The notes: generated by a model from the sequence alone, not told the origin. A DNA stretch of 64,000 bases from Paraspadella gotoi (GCA_051294375.1 CM119264.1:16651245-16715244), one strand, 5' to 3'; counted from the first letter of the stretch, positions 1-12,755 are shown. Numbers and translations: made by a program.

Positions 1-211
1 TTAACAAATAATGAAACTCATCTACATAAAACTCATTTTCAGGAACCCTGTTGAAAACTGATGGATTAATGTAAATAAAACAAGCAATCCTACCGCTGGT
101 CTTATGATAGGCTTTGGTGCTTTTGCTGTGGCCGTTTTGGGTCGCATGATATCATATGCAGTCCTACTTAATTATTATTATATTGTATATACTTTCGTCT
201 CATTTATTCTA

Positions 212-331
<120 letters not shown>

Positions 332-1627
332 TGGGCATCTGACAGAGCAAGCGACAGTTAATCCCATATCTTTATCTCTTTCCTTTCTTGTTGTACTCTT
401 CAACCTTGGCGTTTTTTCTTTCCTCCGACGATCCAAGGACATCATGGAAAGGAAGGATCGAAATTTTAATAAAATAAGAACACAAATAACACAACTCAAA
501 CCCAAAAAAAACAATATTAGTTTAACAAAAATTAATGTTGTTAGGCAATTCATAGACTAGTAATGAATGATATGAAATTAATTGGTTTTTTAAAGTAAGT
601 TAGTTTGTAAAACCGAGAGAGTTTAAACTCAATCCCAAAACGGTTTCGAATAAATTTGAAATGGATGTAAACTGGTTTAAATTTCTGAAATTGGTTTTTG
701 AAATTTCATTTCTGTACCGACATCGTTTTTTCCCATGGGCCGCCTATGGGCAGGGCGCTTCATTAGACATTAAAATGGAGAGCAGCAGAGGGAAAAAGAA
801 GGAAGATTTCGTGTGGTTGGGGTTTGGAAAGATTTTTTTTTTAATGCCTATTCTTTGTTGAAGAACCTTTAAGTTTCCATTTTTCCTCATTACAGATAGT
901 TTAATGTATATATTATTTTTACTGGGGTTATTTCATTTTTAAACTGGCCTAAGCCTTATGTTTACATTTCCTTCCTACCCGAGAAGTCACAAAACAACGA
1001 TAAACGTTGATTGTGTACATTGTTTTAAAACGAAAAGGGGTCTCCTCCGGATAACTTTAAACTAATATAATATTAAAAATTTGTACTTTTAATCGTATGA
1101 ACAAAAAAATTCACTGAGAACCAATAAGGGATCTCGAAAACATAAGAGAATTTAGATTGAACGCTGATTCGGTCGATAATGACCTCTGTGCTTTCAGCGG
1201 TTTTGCAGCGGGACAAAATTCTAAGCGAACATGCAACCCGGTCTCTCATGCTGCAACTGGGATGGATTAAACCCGGTGGAAAGGAACCCGGATCAAAGCG
1301 GCTTGAGACGTTGTGCGTCCGATGATGGATGGACGACCGGGTACTTTCGTAGTGCCTTTTTCGTACGGCGGAAGAGAGAGTAGTAAGGGAAAGGAATATT
1401 TTTGCGTATGTTTCAAAAAAAAAATGCTACGTTAGGGGCAGGGACAGCTTGGAAAAATAGATTTAAACCCATGGATGCGTGTTTAGACTTAAGTTTCTAT
1501 GCATATGAATGCATTGGAGTAACTCTCTCAATGAGAGTCTCATTTTACATTAATATACTTCAAATACAGTAAACCAAAGTATATCAAAATCGCATAAAGG
1601 TTGTATTATCGGTTGTATTATCTCTCA
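332..1627. other. Region upstream of Shaker A, no gene recognised
   Basis: Mostly AT-rich. A CpG-richer block at about 1140-1400 follows an acceptor-like pyrimidine run (gtgctttcag, ending 1199), but I found no open, recognisable exon in it. It may hold the promoter or a 5' untranslated exon of Shaker A. Confidence 0.4.
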
Positions 1628-3220
1628 ATGTATTCTTTCCCTCACCCCACCCGTTTCCACCCTTCCTCCGGAACCTTATTTTCCCCTCCCTCCCCGGACC
1701 CCCCCCTGCTTATCAGGTCGTTTCCGAAAAACCTTTCCACGACGGAATCTCCCCGCATCGAGGAACAGGCGGAACCCACGGAAGGTCAGGTGGGATCGCC
1801 GTCGGACCTGGACGCCCCCGATCCTTCGGAACGCATCGTCATCAACATTTCCGGGATGCGGTTCGAGACGCAATTGAAAACGCTTCAGCAGTTCCCCGAC
1901 TCGCTGCTGGGCGACCCGGCGAAGCGGGTCAAGTACTACGACCCGCTCCGCAACGAGTACTACTTCGACCGGAACCGGCCGTCCTTCGACGCCATCCTCT
2001 ACTTCTACCAAAGCGGCGGGCGGTTGCGGCGACCCATCACCGTGCCCATCGACGTCTTCGGCGAGGAAATCAAGTTCTTCGAGCTGGGCGAGGACGTCGT
2101 CGAGCGCTACGGCGAGGACGAGGGACTGGTCAAGGAGGAGATCATCATCTACCCCGAGAACGCCTGCCAGAAGAAGATCTGGCTCCTCTTCGAGCATCCC
2201 GAGTCGAGCCAGGCCGCCCGCGTCATCGCCATCTTCTCCGTCTCCGTCATCATCCTCTCCATCGTCATTTTCTGCATGGAGACGTTGCCCGAGTTCAAAC
2301 ATTTCAAGGTCGTCTCCACCAACCAGACGGCCAACGGGACTTGGGTCGACGTGATTCGCGAGGACGACATCCCCGCCTTCAACGAACCCTTCTTCATCAT
2401 AGAGACAGGCTGCATAGTGTGGTTCACCTCGGAGCTGATCGTCCGCTTCCTCGTCTGTCCCGTCAAACTCCTCTTCTTCAAAACGGTCATGAACATTATC
2501 GACGTGGTGGCCATCATGCCTTACTTCATAACCCTGGGCACCGTGATCGCCGACGAGTCGCGAAAGAGCAACCAGGCCACCTCACTCGCCATCCTTAGGG
2601 TCATTAGGCTCGTCAGAGTCTTCCGTATCTTCAAACTCTCCAGACACTCGAAGGGGCTGCAGATTCTCGGGCAGACGCTGAAGGCGAGCATGCGCGAGTT
2701 GGCGCTGCTCATGTTCTTCCTCTTCATCGGCGTCATCCTCTTCTCCAGCGCCGTCTACTTCGCCGACATCGATCACCCGGAGACTCAGTTCAAGAGCATA
2801 CCTGAGGCTTTCTGGTGGGCGGTCGTCACAATGACGACGGTAGGTTACGGAGACATGCGTCCCATGGGGGTGTGGGGAAAGTTGGTAGGGTCTCTCTGCG
2901 CCATCACGGGAGTGCTGACCATCGCCCTGCCCGTTCCGGTCATCGTCTCCAACTTTAACTACTTCTACCACCGAGAAACGGACGCCGAGGAAAAGAGCTT
3001 CCTCAAGTTCGAACAGGTCGCCACCTGCGGGTTCTCCCCAACGCCCTCCACGAGAAAGCGGGTGTTGAGCGGCGAAAGCGAAGGGGAGGATGGCGGGGAG
3101 GGCGGTGGCGAGAGCGCCGGAGGTGGGGGGGACGCTGAGGAAGGCGGAATGCCGCTCGTCACAAACCCAGCCGCAAAATCCAACCACTTGGAAGAAGGGT
3201 TAGAAACCACCAAGGTCTAG
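1628..3220 (+). CDS. Sh: Shaker/Kv1 voltage-gated K+ channel, paralogue A
   Basis: Delayed-rectifier or A-type K+ channel subunit that tetramerises in the plasma membrane. From the first in-frame ATG the frame gives 530 residues: T1 domain from about 68 (ERIVINISG, then [20 protein letters not shown]), S1 about 196-216, S2 about 253-275, S3 about 286-306, S4 about 319-340 with the repeated Arg ladder ([13 protein letters not shown]), S5 about 357-378, filter TTVGYGD near 403-409, and S6 with PVPV. The S1-S2 loop has NQT and NGT glycosylation sites. It ends TTKV, a class I PDZ ligand unlike the ETDV of its neighbours. Start is uncertain: 1628-1716 looks like a polypyrimidine acceptor (cttatcag before 1717), and no in-frame ATG lies between 1717 and T1, so an upstream coding exon joined at 1717 is a good alternative. 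GC-rich codon use. Confidence 0.93.
   Translation: MYSFPHPTRFHPSSGTLFSPPSPDPPLLIRSFPKNLSTTESPRIEEQAEPTEGQVGSPSDLDAPDPSERIVINISGMRFETQLKTLQQFPDSLLGDPAKRVKYYDPLRNEYYFDRNRPSFDAILYFYQSGGRLRRPITVPIDVFGEEIKFFELGEDVVERYGEDEGLVKEEIIIYPENACQKKIWLLFEHPESSQAARVIAIFSVSVIILSIVIFCMETLPEFKHFKVVSTNQTANGTWVDVIREDDIPAFNEPFFIIETGCIVWFTSELIVRFLVCPVKLLFFKTVMNIIDVVAIMPYFITLGTVIADESRKSNQATSLAILRVIRLVRVFRIFKLSRHSKGLQILGQTLKASMRELALLMFFLFIGVILFSSAVYFADIDHPETQFKSIPEAFWWAVVTMTTVGYGDMRPMGVWGKLVGSLCAITGVLTIALPVPVIVSNFNYFYHRETDAEEKSFLKFEQVATCGFSPTPSTRKRVLSGESEGEDGGEGGGESAGGGGDAEEGGMPLVTNPAAKSNHLEEGLETTKV
1690..1717 (+). promoter_or_regulatory. Probable 3' splice site of Shaker A
   Basis: Long C/T run ending tgcttatcag; the exon would begin GTCGTTTCCGAAAA at 1717. 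The first exon bases and the encoded SFPKN match the acceptor-flanking sequence of paralogue D (SFPEL) with the same phase, one base then codon. Confidence 0.6.
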
Positions 3221-4608
3221 TAGGATGGAAACGGTAGATAAGTATGTTTTCAAATGGATAAGAATGACAGATGAGGACAATTGAGGAAGTTGAGTCTAGT
3301 TGTCCGAGTTAACTATCGCATTGAAGCGGCGGTCACACTCGTTGATGGACTTGTTTCTGCGAAAAGATAAAATATATTCGTTCTCCTCAAATTTTTTTTA
3401 AGGCTGAGGTAGCGACGGTTCGGAACAAACGATTTTTTCGCATTATCAAACTTACAGCTTTTATTCATTTCTCCTTCGTTTTTTATTTTTATCTTCAGGT
3501 TTATTAAACGTTTCTATTCGATTGTGTTTTTGTTTTTGTTTTTTTGTTTTTTTTCATTAAAATTGTTTTCTGTACTATTTTTTATTTATGTTTACTTTTT
3601 CTTTCGAGTTTATTTCTTCAAGTTTTTTGTCTTCCTCTTGTCATTTCATTCTCCCTCTGCGGGTCTTTCAGTATCTCTTTTAGTTAATCTGATCAACACC
3701 CGGCATTAAAATTGATAAAATGGAGGTGACACTTTTGACTGTAACGGAAATCAAATTACATATTGAGATTTTGAGTATTCAGACAAAATATAGCTTTATA
3801 TTGATTATCTGCATGAAACTTAAAACTAAATCATGACATGATAAAATAATAATTATTAAAATAAAATTAAGGTTTATTATCATCTTTACAGCAGGGAAAA
3901 AAACTTTAGGCGTCTTATTTTCATTTTCAAGTTTCCGAAACATTATCTGTTTCATGTAGCTGAGTAAAAACTCACAAGGAAAAAAAATTAAAGGATTATC
4001 GTTGAGAAGAAAAATTAGCTGCGCCAAATCCAGGGTTGGTTACCGAAAACAAAATGGCAGAATCCGCATTACAAGTGAAAATTCACTTTGCAACTAGAGG
4101 CGACTTATTCTCGTGGAGGTGAAGGGCGAGGATAGAGAGATGAAAATCTTCCAGCAGAGTTTGTACGACGGGGCTAGCTGACGTTTATGGTATCTCTTGA
4201 TCACACAGAAGTATAATTTAAGTTATTTTAAACAACTTTAACCATTTAGAATACAATTGCAATATTTTTTTATGCTTTTTTCTATTGCTCTTTTATGAAA
4301 CAGTAATAGGAATGAATGGATGTGCGTTTTCGAGCATGGTACCGCACGTGTTTGCATGTTACTGCAACATTTTTTTTATCCAGTGTGAGCATGAGATCCA
4401 ATCTGCATCGTGACTAGTACACGATGCTCCGTCCCGAACTCTGCCGCCCCCATAAGACGCATGGCTCCGGTATTTTCAGTATTTATTATTAGAATTTAAC
4501 TCTCTCAACCCTTTATTGATTAAAAAAAAACATTGCTGCCTTATTAATTCGGTATGGCCTTCAGTAATTCGCATGTCTTTTTTTTTTTGTTCCCGACAGT
4601 GACCTTAT

Positions 4609-4610
<2 letters not shown>
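3221..4610. other. Shaker A 3' flank, no gene recognised
   Basis: Probably the 3' UTR of Shaker A followed by T-rich DNA (3480-3640) and AT-rich sequence. No coding exon recognised. Confidence 0.5.

Positions 4611-4662
<52 letters not shown>
4611..4662. repeat. (GA)n microsatellite
   Basis: About 26 GA units. It is followed at 4663-4850 by a CpG-rich unique block that could be a regulatory island but has no recognisable exon. Confidence 0.97.
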
Positions 4663-4664
<2 letters not shown>

Positions 4665-4925
4665 GTGTTCGTCAGGGGCTGAGATGTCCGAACCCCCCGA
4701 GAGAGGGTTCGGCTCAACGCCCGGTGACCAACTCCGTCCATAGACTCATTGAGCCTCTCGAAAGCCTCCCAGGATGCATCTTGGACGGGTTTCCTCCGAG
4801 TACCGAGCGTGGCTTCGTCACCGCGCTCGTTACCGTCCGATCGATGTTAAATTTTGAGCTTTTTCGATTTTAAAATATGTATCCGTAGCTGATTAAATCC
4901 CAAAAAATGTTTAGCCAATCCCGAT

Positions 4926-4951
4926 TTTTTTTTTTTTTTTTTTTTTTTTTT
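4926..4951. repeat. Poly-T tract
   Basis: About 26 consecutive T. No clear retroposon body beside it. Confidence 0.9.
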
Positions 4952-7150
4952 CAAAGTCGCGACAACAATTTTTTTAATGGAACACGTTCTAATCGCTGTT
5001 TAAGTTACCATCTATATGATAGAATTTAAAACGAAAATTTCAAAAGCGTTATTTTGCTAATGTGTCAGCTTTATTTTATTATTCAAAGAAGAGTTAAATT
5101 CGGGAGATAATTTCACTACAAGAAATGATTGATAACGTTGGAATAAATCATGCTTATGTTTTTGCCTATTTTTAGCTTTGCTAGTACCTCAAAATACATT
5201 ATTTATTTTCATTCTTTTCGTCTTTTAAAAAAACTTTTCCGTATTTCCGAAACTACTTCTTGCCTTATTTCAGCAGTCTACATTAAAAATCAAAACAGTA
5301 TGCAATAATCACAATCACTAGTCCCATATGTGCCATTTTATACCACGAGTGTTTCAAATTTTAAAAAAACCCGACGTGCTCATTTTGTATATATTGTAAA
5401 AATATTTTGCTGTAAATTTGTTACTATCTCCAATATATTGGCCCAAAGTACAAAAACGATTTTACACTGGTTTATCCGACTTGTACAATCTCATTGCTAC
5501 AAATACTCCGCCATACAGTAGTGGTAAAACGTGATACTACATTGTTTTATATAGACTGATTTTACTAATCAGCTATTATCAACTCTCTCATAATCATTAC
5601 AGTAGCATCGTCATGTTATACTTCAGTTAGTATTCGTTTTGTTGTTTCGCGACAAAACCAGTTTATTTCATTTGTACTTTTACTATTTGAAAAATATAGG
5701 GAAAAATGCTGTCATTCCTTCTACAACGGTTCGTCATCTTGATAAGAGTTGACATAGTTTAGATTTCTAGGACCACTTTTAAAAAACATACACCCAACAA
5801 CAAGAGTTATTACTCAATGTTAAGCCTGTTGGAGAACTGATTTATTTTCGATTTCTTTAATGCGACCTTTTTCAAAATTGTTTTTTTTTTTAATAATAGT
5901 TTTCCCAACCTGTCATATCACCCCATCCCCATGCTTTTTTGTTTATGGTACGAAAAACTTCTTACGGCTATCTTGGCAGTTTATTTATGGTTTTACGTTT
6001 TCTAACAATGCCATAATACTCTTTTCTACAGAGTTGGTGTCTGGTGTATTGTGTAAAGATTATTGTAATATTGCACATCGAATTTCATATAAAATGTTGC
6101 ATCATTTTTTTACAAAGACCCTATCGTTTTTATTCATTTAACAACTATTAGCAAGAATGGTTATATAATTTTTTTTCTTTTGATTGAATATACCAAATAA
6201 GAATCAGTTACTTACGACTGCGAGTAAGGAGCTAAAAAAAGAAAAACGTAGAACGTAGAAAAAATATTTTTAAAAATATGAGAGAGGTAGAGGACGAGAA
6301 GAGCTTTATGTTATGTAGGACATCCTGTCAAATATCAGATATAGAAAGATATTTCTTCCAATTACAGTTACAATAGTTTATGATGACGATAAGAAGATTT
6401 CAGTTCATATTCCATTTTAAATTAAAGACCTTAAGGTGACTAACGTGTTGACGATTTCAGAAAAACTAGGAGTCAAAGAAAGAATTGCTTATTCGATAAG
6501 TTATTGAAACTCGGACTTACGACGGGTTTTGGTGGCTCCATTAAAGAAGACTTACGCAATCATTTTTTTAAAACAACAACGACTACAAGGATACATTAGT
6601 GGCAGCCAGCGATCATCGATCTTGTGCCAGTCAACTCTGCTCCTTAGCTTCTACTTACCACCTCCCAATTTGACACGCCTAGAGTTCCTACCACTCTTCG
6701 TTTTTCTCTCTCTGCCTCATTCGCTTACTGGTTCCGCTTCTTCCAAGTTCTTTCCTTCATTCCGCCCCCCCTTTCCGGTTCCAATCTTTCTATTTTTTAA
6801 GCAAGTCTTTCGTTCCATTCCCCCTTTCTCTCTCTCTATCTTTATCTCTTTCTCTATCGTCTTATATCCCTGTAACCACGAAGTTGACGACGACGACAAA
6901 AACCTGGACTCTTCTTCTTTGCCAACGTCGTCGTTGTCGTCGTTGTCTTCGTAGTCATTGTTGACCTTTTTCTGCTACTTTCGACGCCGGATTCCGACGT
7001 CACGGATTCAAAGTAACGCCGCTTTTTCGAGCGGCGCCGTTACTTTTTCCGACCCCGAAAACCGGGGTGCGTGTCCGGCGTGGAGATCGCCTGACTCGTC
7101 GGCGTCGCGCACACGCACATGCCGCACGCCAAAAGAGAAAGAATGGGAGA
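4952..7150. other. AT-rich intergenic, no gene recognised
   Basis: AT-rich to about 6500, then pyrimidine-rich DNA (6640-6960) and a CpG-rich block (6980-7135) next to the GA tract. Open frames are low complexity and match nothing I recognise. Confidence 0.4.
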
Positions 7151-7233
<83 letters not shown>

Positions 7234-7264
7234 GGAGAGAGAGAGAGACAAAGAGAGAGAGAGA
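7151..7264. repeat. (GA)n microsatellite, interrupted
   Basis: GA array broken by AAAG, GGAG and ACAAAG interruptions. Reading frames across it are Arg/Glu artefacts. Confidence 0.97.
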
Positions 7265-7787
7265 AGAAGAAGAATCGATCAAGTTGGAAGAATTTCTATG
7301 TGTTGGTTTGTCGACGCCGCCGTCTTATACGGAAAGGGCAACAGATTTGTGAAAAAAAATGGAAGAACCCCAAAAAATCAAAAAATTAAAAAACAAAAAA
7401 ACAAAAAAACAAAAATAACTCTTTTACTTATTCTTTCCTTCTTTACTTATTTCTATTTTTATTCACTATTTTTGTAATTTCTTTTGCAGCTGACCCCCTT
7501 AATCGGTATTCGTTTGAATTTTTTTTTTATCACATTTTTTTAAAAAATTATCATTATTATTTTCGGATAAAAATTTTAATTCTCATACTTTTCATAGTGG
7601 ACACTAAAATAATTTGCTCTTTTTTTAACATGTCGTTTTCATATTGTGAAATACTTGGATTAGACTCCTCTTTCCAAGATTCGCGAAAGGGAGCGTTTTT
7701 GTTGAAATTACAACACTTTTATAAGCCGCAATTTTGTGCCCAAAAAAATGCTAACAGGATTTTTAAACATTTAGTTATAACAATTTA

Positions 7788-7832
7788 CGCTGATGAAGGC
7801 TAGAGTTAAGAGCCAAAACATGTCCGATATTT
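7788..7832 (+). ncRNA. Hammerhead-like motif, degenerate
   Basis: CTGATGA at 7790-7796, a GGCT/AGCC stem, then AAAAC where a working core needs GAAA, then ATGTCCG. Same block as copies at 43761, 48035 and 51153. The lost G suggests it is inactive. Confidence 0.4.
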
Positions 7833-8157
7833 ACTGTTATTGTAAATAAAACTTTGCCATTGCCAAAACAAACAAATTTCTCTCCTTAATTTGAAGATAG
7901 TCTAAAGGAATTCACAGTTATAACTGTTATAGTTGAAAATGCATTTGCAAAAACAACTACTGAAATTATAACAAACACTACAATCAAAAATGCTAGCATA
8001 ACAACCACAACTACCATAACCACCATATAAACCATAATCACCATAACCAGAATTGAAACAACAACCACATAGAAAAAAATAGAAATTATAAATATTGGTA
8101 GTGAATTGTATTAAATACAAAAAAGAAATTGTAAGAATAATCATAACTTATCATCTG

Positions 8158-8222
8158 ATCCGCTGATTACCGCTAATGCCGGCGTGCAGATCCGGCGTTG
8201 TTTGCACAAACTTCTTTTTTTA
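8158..8222. repeat. Diverged single arm of snap-back MITE family
   Basis: Resembles the right arm of the element at 44694-44854: GCTGATTACCGCT, then GCAGATCCGGCGTTGTTTGC and AAACTTCTTTT. Confidence 0.55.
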
Positions 8223-9510
8223 TATTTAAGAGTTACGGCCTTTTTAACCGACCGGTTAATTTGTCCACGTATATTATAATTAAATAATAGCCCCAAATTC
8301 CCCCTTTCGTTAGTTACTGGGCGATCGACGAAACGGCCTTTTCAAGCTCATGGCCTCTCAACACAACAATCGTCACTCGACCAACCGGTCGACCGAACGG
8401 AATCAGTCGATCCGGAAATGACTATCGTTATATTATCACTTTAAATAAAGATATTTTCTTAAACATATTCATAAGATGCAGCGAAATTGAGCGGAGGCTC
8501 ATCTTCTCTATGAGTCATGATGTAAAAAGAACGGATATTCGAAGACCGAGAATATGTCAAGGATACCGCAGCTATCTGTTTAACTACCCAACGAAAAACG
8601 ATTAAACGAACGAAAAAAAAGGATCGAATAAGAAAAAAAAAAAGCAAAAAAACAAAAAAACAAAACCTAATTACCTTTTTTCCTATAAAAATGAGTGACT
8701 CGGAGATTTACTTCGATCAAAAGAAGAAGAAGAAGAGGAAAGAAGGAGAAGGGAGGAGAAAGAAGAAGGCAAACTCTCATCATCATCTCGACAGACGAGG
8801 GAATCATCAGCACAACGCAGGTTTGATATCGGTTATGAATTTCTTTGATCGAAAGATTATTTTCATACGAGAAAGACTGACAGACTCGATTGTCACGTTA
8901 TATGGTTCATTGATTCGCATAGTAGCTGACAGCGTTGACAACCTCTTCTCTCTCTCTTTCTTCTTCACAAACTTGTCTTAATCTCTTTCAACCTTCCTGG
9001 AATTTTACTCCTAGAATGTTTGTATCATTCTAAACAATAAAGTGCGAATGGCTAAACTAGTGGAAAATGTTAGACTCATAATTATCATTTTTGTTTCCTT
9101 CCATTTCATCAACCGAGCGTTGATGATATTTTAACCTGTTCGCTTTATTCTCATTAAATGAGTGATGAGTCTTTTTTTTCTCTACTCGGCGCTCTGGTGT
9201 AACTCAAGTCGGCGTTGCTCTTTTGTTGCCTCCTCTCGACATAAATACGCTTCTTAGAAAAAGGATTTGTGCTTGTCAGGGTTTTTCTACAAATTCAGAC
9301 GTCGTTGTTAGAAAATATAATGGCTGGAATTCATTGTTTATTCTTTTAGTTCTAACAAGTCGATTTGTGATAGCATTTCATTTCATGATTCTGGTTCTTT
9401 TTCTTCATTTTGTTGAATTGATTTTAGTCTTAAAGTTCCTACGAAAATATACGAACAGACCGAAGAATAAAGAGATTTCTTAATGATGAATCTTGTTTTT
9501 TATTTTGTAG

Positions 9511-9628
9511 GGTGCGTTGCTCGCGCCACCAAAACAGACGCCATCTTGTGGGACGCCGCCGTGACGCCTGAGGAGAAGCGCGAACGTCAACCTCTGGCTT
9601 TCGACGGACGCAAAAAGACGGCGTCAAG
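9511..9628 (+). other. Orphan candidate exon between Shaker A and B
   Basis: A GC-rich 118-base island in AT-rich DNA, bounded by a strong acceptor (tattttgtag) and a donor (AAG then gtaata). One frame is open throughout, starting two bases in, and encodes a basic segment ending in GRKKTAS with two bases (AG) left over. It has no ATG. The leftover phase fits the acceptors of Shaker A and D (one base, G, giving Arg), but only D lies downstream. It may be a Shaker leader exon, a noncoding 5' exon, or an exon of an unknown gene. I do not recognise the peptide. Confidence 0.45.
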
Positions 9629-10335
9629 GTAATAAATGTATAGTTTTTTAAACATTTCTTTATTACACCTTGTATAATTATAAATTCTTATACTATATAT
9701 TATATTATATATAATCTTTTTCATTATAAATTAGGCCATTATCTGGAACGAGGATCTTTCATTACATTCTAAAACATAAAAATACTTAAGAGATAGAAAC
9801 CTAGAATTAGAAAACTTTTTTCCACAACCAAATTATTCTTATACACAGTACGCATTGAGTGTGTTTTAAAATCTCCACGAATAAAATTTCCTTTTGATGT
9901 CTGGTCCTTCTTTCCCACCATGATATGAAAAATTACACGCACAACCCAAAAAAATTTCACTTCGCACAATCTTAATTCCTTTCCTTGTAACCGGAGCTCT
10001 TTCTTTAGATTTTAGTTGAAAAGGGTTTTAAATTTTATATAGAAAATTCGGGATAAAAATATGAAGAGAAAGTTTGCTGGTCAGCGGGTTTAAATTTCGA
10101 CGTCTCTTTGTATCGATTTTCTGTATAGAAAAGGAAAAAACAAAAACCTCCTCTTTCTATTTAGACATGGACCGATTTTGGTTTTTTTTTATTATTATTA
10201 TTTTTTTTTTTGAACCCGTCAAACCCTTTCTCAGCATTTTTGGGCAAAAACGATAGCTCAGCGCTGGAATGTAAAATAATAAAACTTATCCAAGTTCGCT
10301 AAATCTTTTCGTGAAAGTGGCGAGTTGCGTCGCCC

Positions 10336-10338
<3 letters not shown>
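9629..10338. other. AT-rich intergenic, no gene recognised
   Basis: AT-rich, with TA-rich runs at 9690-9715 and T-rich runs at 10180-10215. No gene recognised. Confidence 0.4.
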
Positions 10339-10431
<93 letters not shown>

Positions 10432-10440
10432 CTCTCTCTC
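10339..10440. repeat. (CT)n microsatellite
   Basis: CT array with two TTCTC interruptions, followed by a C/T-rich stretch to about 10560. Confidence 0.97.
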
Positions 10441-10737
10441 CGCCTTCCAAGACGGAACTGAAGCAACCATCAGTTACTCTGATTTTCTTTTTTTCCTCTT
10501 CCTCTTTTTCCTTTCCTTTCTTCTTCATCCTCCTCTTCCTCCGCTTTCTCTGCGATGCCTTTTCCAAACACGCTCCTAAGGAGAAGACGTGCATATTCGA
10601 GGAGAAATCGCTCCTAGTTCTGTCGCTTCTTGGGCCTAATTCGCTTCTCCGCTTTTGATAAATGATATACGGCTTACGAGAAATGAGATCAAAACATAGA
10701 ACTTGAGGCGACTTGACCTTACGGTGTCCTCGGCCCT

Positions 10738-10768
10738 GTTGAACGGTTGGTGGAATTTAGTCCACCAA
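10738..10768. repeat. SINE 3' fragment
   Basis: GAACGGTTGGTGGAATTTAG followed by TCCACCA matches the end of the SINE copies at 34452 and 48513. Confidence 0.55.
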
Positions 10769-10974
10769 AAGCTTGTATCACCCGTGTTCATTCACGAATT
10801 ACACAAAAAGAATCCTTAGCGAATTAATTTTTTTTTAAACTTGAAACTTAAATTAAATTAAAAATTTTTCGCGCCGGAGTAGTGGTTGATGACAGGAAAC
10901 CACGGTTTTTAATCGTTATATTTCATAAACTAGTTAGAATTCAATTTAAAAACTAGTTAATAGTTATGTTTTTT

Positions 10975-11107
<133 letters not shown>

Positions 11108-11144
11108 TAAAAAAATGAAGCAAATACAGATGAAAGTTTCGAGT

Positions 11145-11330
11145 ACCATATATGTAGTATTTCCCGATCTAATACTTAAGTGAGCACTGAGCAGTCTTTT
11201 TATACAATTAGAGGTATAGAGATTTTATCCCATCATTGCCTGTCCTAAGTCTGGAGGCAGGACAGCTTATTTATTGAAAGAATGGATAATTTTTATATTA
11301 GTTGTTCCAATTTCCTAAAAGTAAAAACGA
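11145..11330. repeat. Dispersed repeat, same family as 39415 and 48800-49140
   Basis: Shares gatctaatacttaag, ggcaggacagctTATTTAT and ATGGATAATTTTTATATTaG with the copies at 39410-39510 and 48800-49140. No coding capacity. Confidence 0.6.
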
Positions 11331-11979
11331 TGTTCGTCATCAGGTTCGTCGTCATCTTTGTTTAAAGTCAAAGAATTATTGCTCGTCGTGATCGTCATTC
11401 TTTTCCTCGCCCCATTTGTCAGCTCTGCGATTTTCGAGATTCAAAGACCCTGAATCTTTCTCATCATTAGTTATCCTTCCTGTCCAATGCCCTTTTTTAT
11501 CTTTAATTTCGCTTTTTCTTTTTTATAAATTTTACATCTTTACTTATTTTGCTGCCCGTTACTGTACTGTCCTTTTCGAGTTCGAAGCCTTTCTCTTTTC
11601 AGTTACGTACTGGGACTTCAATTTGGACTGATACGAAAAGACTTGTAATATAATCGAAACGAAGAGCAATCATGTTATAAAATTTTTTTTACTGAGAGAA
11701 AAATACTTGACTTTTTTTTCCCACCAATTCGTAACATTCTAGGCCTAGCTATAGGATAGTTGCGACGTTATAAACATTTTCCCCAGAGGGTAAATTTCTG
11801 AAGAAGCATTTTTTACTTTGAAATTTTTACTTTGAGAGTGGATCTTACTATCAATCCTTCATTTCCCATTAAAACAATTGAATTTTTTTTTATGCTTCAT
11901 TTTTATGATTAATAAGATAGTGTAGTAAATGTATCACGAAACTTCTTTATCTTAAATTTTTTAACCGACTGTTTAGTAC

Positions 11980-12095
11980 ATTCTCTCTCTCTCTCTCTCT
12001 CCCTCTTTCTTCTTTCTTTCTTCTTCTTTCTTTCTTTCTTCTTTCTTTTCTTTTTTCTTTCTTTCTTTTTTTCTTTCCTTCTTTCTTTGTTTTTT
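11980..12095. repeat. (CT)n and (CTTT)n pyrimidine tract
   Basis: CT units followed by imperfect CTTT/TTTC units on the + strand. Confidence 0.95.
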
Positions 12096-12326
12096 ATTAC
12101 TTTTTTAATAATAAAAAAAGTCCCCTCGAGCATCCTTCTCGAGTTCTTCCAGGAAGAGAAAGGCATACCGGGAACGAGGCCTCGTTTCAGACTTGCGCCA
12201 TCGGGCATGGCCTCCCTCAAAACGATCACCCGGTCACTTTGTTGCCACTTTAGGTTTTCCAAAAAAAATTAGAGGATCCCTCGTAATTACTACACAACAC
12301 AAGAGATGCCCCTGGACGGAGAGAGA

Positions 12327-12330
<4 letters not shown>

Positions 12331-12406
<76 letters not shown>
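12331..12406. repeat. (GA)38 upstream of Shaker B
   Basis: First of three alternating purine/pyrimidine tracts in the CpG-rich region before Shaker B. Confidence 0.98.
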
Positions 12407-12409
<3 letters not shown>

Positions 12410-12510
12410 TGCTTCATCGGCAATAGCGAGAGCGGGGTCGCGTATTCCAGTAAACGCACGTTCAACGATTGGTTCTTCTTCGTCGCGGAACGTGCGCGCG
12501 CAGCCTGGGC

Positions 12511-12511
<1 letters not shown>

Positions 12512-12590
<79 letters not shown>
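12512..12590. repeat. (CT)n upstream of Shaker B
   Basis: Second tract, opposite strand polarity to its neighbours, nearly perfect CT with one CC interruption. CpG-rich unique spacers lie on both sides. Confidence 0.98.
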
Positions 12591-12686
12591 ACAAAAAATT
12601 GCAGCCCGCGTGCTTTAGCGGACGCCTCCTCCGCTGCTGCTGTTGGTGGTTGCCTAGTGGCACGCGAAAAAGACGTGGCAAGAAGA

Positions 12687-12689
<3 letters not shown>

Positions 12690-12753
<64 letters not shown>
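12690..12753. repeat. (GA)32 upstream of Shaker B
   Basis: Third tract, GA again. The stretch 12754-12890 is unique, with a TTAAAAG box near 12845 and GGCGGCCATTTTG at about 12865, a YY1/Pho-type sequence. Confidence 0.98.

Positions 12754-12755
<2 letters not shown>

Noticed and set aside
1676-3213. Long open frames on the - strand opposite Shaker A, and similar ones opposite B, C and D
   Set aside because: Shadow frames created by GC-rich codons of the real genes; no recognisable domain.
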